A stretch of DNA of 8,755 nucleotides, taken from NCBI GenBank assembly GCA_002308635.1, contig DBWG01000030.1, positions 19,084-27,838 on the forward strand, written 5' to 3'. The translations under genes and the position numbers were made by a program. Origin of the DNA: Ruminococcaceae bacterium UBA1244 (GTDB lineage: Bacteria; Bacillota; Clostridia; Oscillospirales; Acutalibacteraceae). Shown here piece by piece: positions 5,567-8,755 of this stretch (the stretch's first letter is position 1; every line of letters begins with the position of its first letter). The notes beneath the pieces are model-generated. The model saw only the letters and a list, made by a program, of their open reading frames with translations, was not told the DNA's origin and did not search any database.

Positions 5567-6740
5567 TCTGATAACAAACTCGATAAAAATTCTTTTCAGG
5601 AAAAAGACCCGCACTATCCTCACGATACTCGGGATAGTTGTAGGTGTATCATCGGTGATAATAATAAATAATATCAGCAGGTGCGGAAACACGGCGCTGA
5701 CTGACGAGATAGACCAGCTCGGGATGGGCGGTCTTTCGATAATGCTCAAAAATCAGAGCGCAGTGCTTGCGGAAGATGAGCTTGAAGCCATTTCAAAACT
5801 GCCTTGTGTTGAATATGCAATGCCGCTGATGTTTGAGTCAACAGAGGCATATATCCATGAGGAAAAAAATTCTATCTATCTCTGGGGTATCGACAAAAGC
5901 GCAAAGGATATGATAAACCTGAAACTTGTTCACGGACGTTTTATCACGGCGGGAGATATTTCCTCTTATGCAAAAATATGTATCATGGATCAGAGCCTTG
6001 CAGAAAGCTGTTACGGGACAGATCAGGTGGTAGGGAAGAGGATACGCATAAACAGCGGCGGTGCAGGCGGTGAATACAAGATCGTCGGTGTCGTAAAAAC
6101 AGGCAGCGGCATACTTGAAAGCATGATGGGAAATTACATTCCGACATTCATGTATATCCCGTACACCACCTTGCAGGGGAATATTGGTTCTGGAAATTTC
6201 ACACAGATAGCTGTCCGTATCAAGGACGGATTTGACGACGATGAAGCGGGAGAAAACATCATAAAAGCCATTGAACGTGAAAGCGGCGCTCCCGGCGCAT
6301 ACATGGTCACGAACCTTGCAAAGCAGAAGGAGAGCATAAGCCATATCATCGACATTTTTACGCTTGTACTCACTTGTGTGGGAGTGGTCTCACTCTTTGT
6401 TGCAGGTCTGAGCATAATGAATGTGATGCTTGTATCCGTGACGGAGAGGACAAGGGAGATCGGTATAAAAAAGGCTCTCGGTGCTTCAAAAAAAATAATC
6501 GTGCTTGAATTTCTCTTTGAGGCGGTAGTAATAACTATTGTGGGCGCAGCGGCAGGGATCCTGCTCGGCATAGTCATTTCTATGATAGGTGCGGGAATGT
6601 TGGGATTGACGCTTGTTCCGAAAATTGATATAATGTTATCCGTAGTTTTGTTTTCGTTGGTTGTCGGAATTATTTTCGGTATCTATCCGGCGCTCAAGGC
6701 GGCAAAGCTAAGACCCGTAGACGCACTCAGGACATTCTGA
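5559..6740 (+). CDS. MacB/FtsX-family ABC transporter permease (no ATPase domain)
   Basis: 393 residues. The MacB layout is visible: TM1 at about 18-38 (ILTILGIVVGVSSVIIINN), a periplasmic-core-type extracellular domain (40-260) with the GxFIT/VVGKRI motifs of this family, then three C-terminal helices at about 265-294, 314-345 and 358-378. ERTREIGIKKALGAS (296-310) is the FtsX-family cytoplasmic loop that couples to the ATPase, and YPALKAAKLRPVDALR closes the protein. The ATG overlaps the fusion-protein stop (5559-5566), so the two are co-translated. No nucleotide-binding subunit follows or precedes in the window; one must be encoded elsewhere or shared. Family assignment is strong; substrate and direction are inferred. 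Confidence 0.93.
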   Translation: MLDLITNSIKILFRKKTRTILTILGIVVGVSSVIIINNISRCGNTALTDEIDQLGMGGLSIMLKNQSAVLAEDELEAISKLPCVEYAMPLMFESTEAYIHEEKNSIYLWGIDKSAKDMINLKLVHGRFITAGDISSYAKICIMDQSLAESCYGTDQVVGKRIRINSGGAGGEYKIVGVVKTGSGILESMMGNYIPTFMYIPYTTLQGNIGSGNFTQIAVRIKDGFDDDEAGENIIKAIERESGAPGAYMVTNLAKQKESISHIIDIFTLVLTCVGVVSLFVAGLSIMNVMLVSVTERTREIGIKKALGASKKIIVLEFLFEAVVITIVGAAAGILLGIVISMIGAGMLGLTLVPKIDIMLSVVLFSLVVGIIFGIYPALKAAKLRPVDALRTF

Positions 6741-6754
6741 CACGGTGAATAAAA

Positions 6755-7510
6755 ATGATCGAACATTTTGTTGAAACTCCAAACCTTCCGGAAAACAAAG
6801 TAATCAGTGTGATCGTGTCGGGGTATAAGCCCCGGCTTGTCACAGAGCTTAAAAAATACGGCATAGATACAATGACCTTCGGGCAGCTTGAAAGCATAAG
6901 CGGCTCGGAGGCTCATCATGCCGACATGAGCTTCTGTCACATCGGAGGCAGGAATATTTTCCTGTCAGTCAATGCTTCGTCAGAAATAAAGGACAGACTG
7001 AAATCAGCCGGTTTTGTCCTTCACGAAACGGACAGCCCCATAACAGCGGCACGTCCTTCGCTGAATATCTGTATTCTTGGAAATAAAGTCCTTGCAAACA
7101 CCAGACTTGCAGACAAAAGCCTTCTTGAAGTTCTCCGGCAGACCGGACACACAATAATACATACAAATCAGGGCTACACAAAATGTTCATGCGCCGTTGT
7201 TTCGGAAAACGCCGTTATGACCTCAGACGATGGCATCTATAAAATATGTCTTGAAAACAAAATTGACGCACTGAAAATACAAAGCGGCTATATAGAGCTT
7301 GACGGCTACAAATACGGATTTATCGGCGGATGCTGCGGCTATATTTCACAAAACGTACTTGCGTTCAGCGGTGATATAACGCTCCATCCCGACTATAAAA
7401 ACATCCGTTCATTCTTAAAAAACTATGACACAGAGCCGCTTTCACTTTTAGACGAACCGCTCTATGACATCGGCGGGATACTTCCGGTAATGGAGTGCGG
7501 AAGTTTTTGA
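6755..7510 (+). CDS. DUF6873-like protein, presumed guanidino-modifying-enzyme (pentein) fold, function unknown
   Basis: 251 residues, soluble, no signal peptide. I recognise it tentatively as the DUF6873 'GME fold' family of Clostridia. The visible blocks fit a pentein-type enzyme: SEAHHADMSFCHIGG (51-65) with H54/H55 and D57, NQGYTKCSCAVVS (138-150), AVMTSDDGI (153-161), and a C-terminal GFIGGCCGYI (188-197) with C193/C194 as candidate nucleophiles. Penteins such as arginine deiminase use Cys, His and Asp/Glu on guanidino groups, but no substrate is known here. It starts 14 bases after the permease stop with GGTGA (6744-6748) as ribosome site, so it probably shares the transporter mRNA. The stop lies in copy C of the heptamer repeat. 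Fold assignment is from recalled motifs and needs a profile search. Confidence 0.65.
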   Translation: MIEHFVETPNLPENKVISVIVSGYKPRLVTELKKYGIDTMTFGQLESISGSEAHHADMSFCHIGGRNIFLSVNASSEIKDRLKSAGFVLHETDSPITAARPSLNICILGNKVLANTRLADKSLLEVLRQTGHTIIHTNQGYTKCSCAVVSENAVMTSDDGIYKICLENKIDALKIQSGYIELDGYKYGFIGGCCGYISQNVLAFSGDITLHPDYKNIRSFLKNYDTEPLSLLDEPLYDIGGILPVMECGSF

Positions 7511-7526
7511 GTGTGGAGTGTGGAGT
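7510..7526 (+). repeat. heptamer tandem repeat AGTGTGG, 2.4 copies (copy C)
   Basis: Units at 7510-7516 and 7517-7523 plus AGT, starting in the last base of the stop codon of the DUF6873-like gene. Upstream GTTTTTG is shared with copy B, so both contain GTTTTTGAGTGTGGAGT. Confidence 0.85.
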
Positions 7527-7532
7527 TGCCCG

Positions 7533-7547
7533 GCGGCAAGCTGCCGC
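7533..7547 (+). terminator. GC-rich hairpin between the transporter operon and thiE, possible terminator
   Basis: GCGGCA-AGC-TGCCGC is a perfect 6-bp stem with a three-base loop, followed by ATTATATTTATTT, which is T-rich but interrupted. It may partly end the upstream operon. Overlapping it, TTGCCC (7526-7531) and TATATT (7550-7555), 18 bases apart, could be a weak promoter for thiE. Confidence 0.4.
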
Positions 7548-7573
7548 ATTATATTTATTTCTGGATGTGGTAA

Positions 7574-8212
7574 ATGATGAAAGCAGATAAAAGTATTTTC
7601 CGGCTGTATGCCGTGACGGACAGATTCGGAATGTCCTATGATGAATTTTTGCAAAAAATAGATGAAGCTCTTCAAGGCGGTATAACCTGCCTTCAGCTCC
7701 GTGAAAAGAATATCTCCGATGAGGAATTTCTCAAAGAAGCATTTGAAGTCAAGGCTATGTGCAAAAAGTACAATGTACCGCTGATAATAAACGATAACGT
7801 GAAGGTCGCTCTTGAATGTCGTGCTGACGGCGTACATATCGGTCAGGATGACATGAGCATAAAACAGGCAAGAGAAATGCTTGGAGATGGCTTTATGATC
7901 GGTGTTTCAGCTCATAATGTCAGTGAAGCCATTGAAGCCGAAAAAAACGGCGCTGACTATCTCGGTACGGGAGCGGCATTCGGCAGCAGTACCAAAAAGG
8001 ACGCAAATGCGATCTCACATCAGACTATTGCCGATATATGCAAAGCTGTTTCCATACCTGTTGCGGCTATCGGCGGCATAGAAAAAACGAATGTTCTCAA
8101 GCTCAAAGGCACGGGAATTGACGGCATTGCTGTTATATCCGCTGTGTTCCGTCAGGAGTCGCCCAAGACAGCCTGTGAAGAGCTTCTGGCGCTGTTGAAT
8201 GATATCATATAG
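7574..8212 (+). CDS. thiE: thiamine phosphate synthase
   Basis: 212 residues, full length. ThiE joins HMP-pyrophosphate to carboxylated thiazole phosphate, giving thiamine phosphate; it is a cytosolic TIM barrel. Visible motifs: LYAVTDR (11-17), QLREK (41-45), IINDN (71-75), GVHIGQDD (86-93), GVSAHN (110-115), GADYLGTGAAF with SSTKKDA (126-144, the pyrophosphate loop, usually GPxFxTxTK), AAIGGI (164-169) and AVISAVF (186-192). Either ATG at 7574 or the next at 7577 may be used; the ribosome site is weak (GGATGTGG, 7563-7570). No TPP riboswitch core is visible upstream, and no other thi gene is next to it. TenI-like paralogues exist, but the retained QLREK, NDN and STKKDA motifs favour true ThiE. 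Confidence 0.92.
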   Translation: MMKADKSIFRLYAVTDRFGMSYDEFLQKIDEALQGGITCLQLREKNISDEEFLKEAFEVKAMCKKYNVPLIINDNVKVALECRADGVHIGQDDMSIKQAREMLGDGFMIGVSAHNVSEAIEAEKNGADYLGTGAAFGSSTKKDANAISHQTIADICKAVSIPVAAIGGIEKTNVLKLKGTGIDGIAVISAVFRQESPKTACEELLALLNDII

Positions 8213-8227
8213 TGATAATGTAAATGC

Positions 8228-8464
8228 CTATTTGTTTTTTATGATGAATATTGTGCTGCCCTGGTTCATTCCGAGTATCTTTTTTTCTATTTTCGGGTGC
8301 TTGTATTTTCTGACAAGCTCCATCAGAGCCGTACCCTGATGAAAGCCGTGAACTACCTCGACCTCACGCACATCCGGCGAAAGGTTTTTCATCGAGGAGT
8401 CGAGAAGTTTTTTTGCGCTTTCTCTTGTCTGACCGTGAAGGTCTATTTTAAAAAAGTATGACAT
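8228..8464 (-). CDS. stand-alone Smr-domain protein (MutS2 C-terminal-like)
   Basis: 78 residues from the ATG at 8462-8464; nearly the whole protein is one Smr domain. KIDLHGQT carries the DLHG motif and EVVHGFHQGTALMELVR the second HGxxxG-type loop, followed by the closing strand QGSTIFII. The Smr domain of MutS2 and related proteins has nicking or RNA-cleaving activity in some members; no activity can be inferred for this one. AAGGAG (8476-8481) lies 11 bases from the ATG; a TTG at 8468-8470 has better spacing (5 bases) and would add two residues. It ends 15 bases from the thiE stop, tail to tail, with no clear terminator between them. Confidence 0.88.
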   Translation of the reverse strand: MSYFFKIDLHGQTRESAKKLLDSSMKNLSPDVREVEVVHGFHQGTALMELVRKYKHPKIEKKILGMNQGSTIFIIKNK

Positions 8465-8485
8465 ATTCAACAATTCTCCTTTTGG

Positions 8486-8534
8486 CTTATTTCATTTTCC
8501 ATTTTCCGCTTTCAATTTTCAATTTGGAAATAAG
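8486..8534. repeat. inverted-repeat element with internal pyrimidine-rich direct repeats
   Basis: CTTATTTC (8486-8493) and GAAATAAG (8527-8534) are perfect 8-base inverted arms. Between them are tandem-like units ATTTTCC/ATTTTCC and TTTCAA/TTTTCAA. The element lies between the Smr gene and the divergent methyltransferase promoter, so it would be in the Smr leader on the minus strand. Confidence 0.6.
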
Positions 8535-8537
8535 TTC

Positions 8538-8566
8538 TTTACGAAGTTGGAGCTTTGTGGTATAAT
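8538..8566 (+). promoter_or_regulatory. promoter of the tRNA methyltransferase gene
   Basis: TTTACG (8538-8543, 4/6) and a perfect TATAAT (8561-8566) are 17 bases apart, with TGG before the -10 as an extended element. Transcription would start near 8573, 28 bases before the ATG. Confidence 0.75.
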
Positions 8567-8600
8567 GTGATTATAGCACAAAATGTCCGGAAGTGATAGT

Positions 8601-8755
8601 ATGAATGAAAAAATCGAACCTCTCGGAAACGGTGTCCGTGTGATAGTATCGCAGAACCATTCCTTCGGGACGGATACAGTCCTGCTTGCGAATTTTTCCG
8701 CTCCAAGAAAAAACGACAAGGCGTGTGAGCTTGGAACAGGCTGCGGTGCGATACC
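8601..8755 (+). CDS. tRNA1(Val) (adenine-37-N6)-methyltransferase-like, N-terminal part (runs off the right edge)
   Basis: 51 codons are visible, starting MNEKIEPLGNGVRVIV. HSFGTDTVLLANFSAP followed by ACELGTGCGAIP is the pattern of TrmN6/YfiC-type methyltransferases: an N-terminal strand region with the F-x-x-D-x-V-L-L-A motif, then SAM motif I (residues 43-49). These enzymes methylate N6 of A37 in tRNA-Val. The ATG at 8601 was chosen for GGAAG (8589-8593) seven bases upstream; an in-frame ATG at 8583 lacks a ribosome site. The NPPY catalytic motif lies outside the window, so the exact RNA target is not proven. Confidence 0.8.
   Translation, partial: MNEKIEPLGNGVRVIVSQNHSFGTDTVLLANFSAPRKNDKACELGTGCGAI

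Noticed and set aside
5838..6577. Minus-strand open frames inside the permease gene
   Set aside because: They are antisense to a clear MacB/FtsX permease and have no start signals.
7511..7573. TPP riboswitch before thiE
   Set aside because: The spacer is only 63 bases and lacks the CTGAGA core and the paired arms of the THI element.

Overview
The window looks like chromosomal DNA of a Gram-positive Firmicute of the Clostridia class, probably a Ruminococcus-like gut member of the Oscillospiraceae. The support is indirect. Ribosome binding sites are mostly AAGGAG/GGAGG, promoters follow the TTGACA-17-TATAAT pattern (often with an extended TGn -10), a meso-diaminopimelate dehydrogenase is present, and several proteins resemble families I associate with gut Clostridia (the 134-aa small protein, the lipoprotein nuclease with a Cys-rich tail, the DUF6873-like protein). 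No plasmid, phage, IS element, CRISPR array, rRNA or tRNA is visible.

Layout. The left edge holds the first 25 codons of ddh on the minus strand, with a consensus promoter and a leader of about 145 nt. Back to back with it, a plus-strand pair (370-1736) encodes a small cytosolic protein of unknown function that overlaps the start of a secreted lipoprotein DNA/RNA nuclease. A minus-strand XRE-type regulator (1836-2195) follows, with a clear intrinsic terminator, and is divergent from ispF (2292-2777, MEP isoprenoid pathway). Between ispF and the convergent hisF is a 245-base spacer. It holds a heptamer tandem repeat, a degenerate-looking small open frame and a near-consensus promoter pointing into hisF antisense. 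hisH-hisF (minus, 3023-4409) form a compact two-gene operon for both subunits of imidazole glycerol phosphate synthase, driven by a strong promoter at 4443-4471. Divergent from it runs a plus-strand operon (4562-7510): a membrane fusion protein, a MacB/FtsX-type permease without its ATPase, and a DUF6873-like protein of presumed guanidino-modifying-enzyme fold. thiE (7574-8212, thiamine phosphate synthase) follows, then a convergent minus-strand stand-alone Smr protein. The right edge holds the start of a TrmN6/YfiC-type tRNA methyltransferase.

Most of the window is housekeeping metabolism (lysine/peptidoglycan, isoprenoid, histidine, thiamine) with a few accessory pieces. The most unusual signals are: a 7-bp repeat (AGTGTGG) found three times, each at or just after a stop codon and in the same orientation as the gene it follows; an ATPase-less MacAB-like pair grouped with an uncharacterised DUF6873-like protein; and a nuclease translationally coupled to an unknown small protein. 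I see no convincing defence system, biosynthetic cluster or mobile element.
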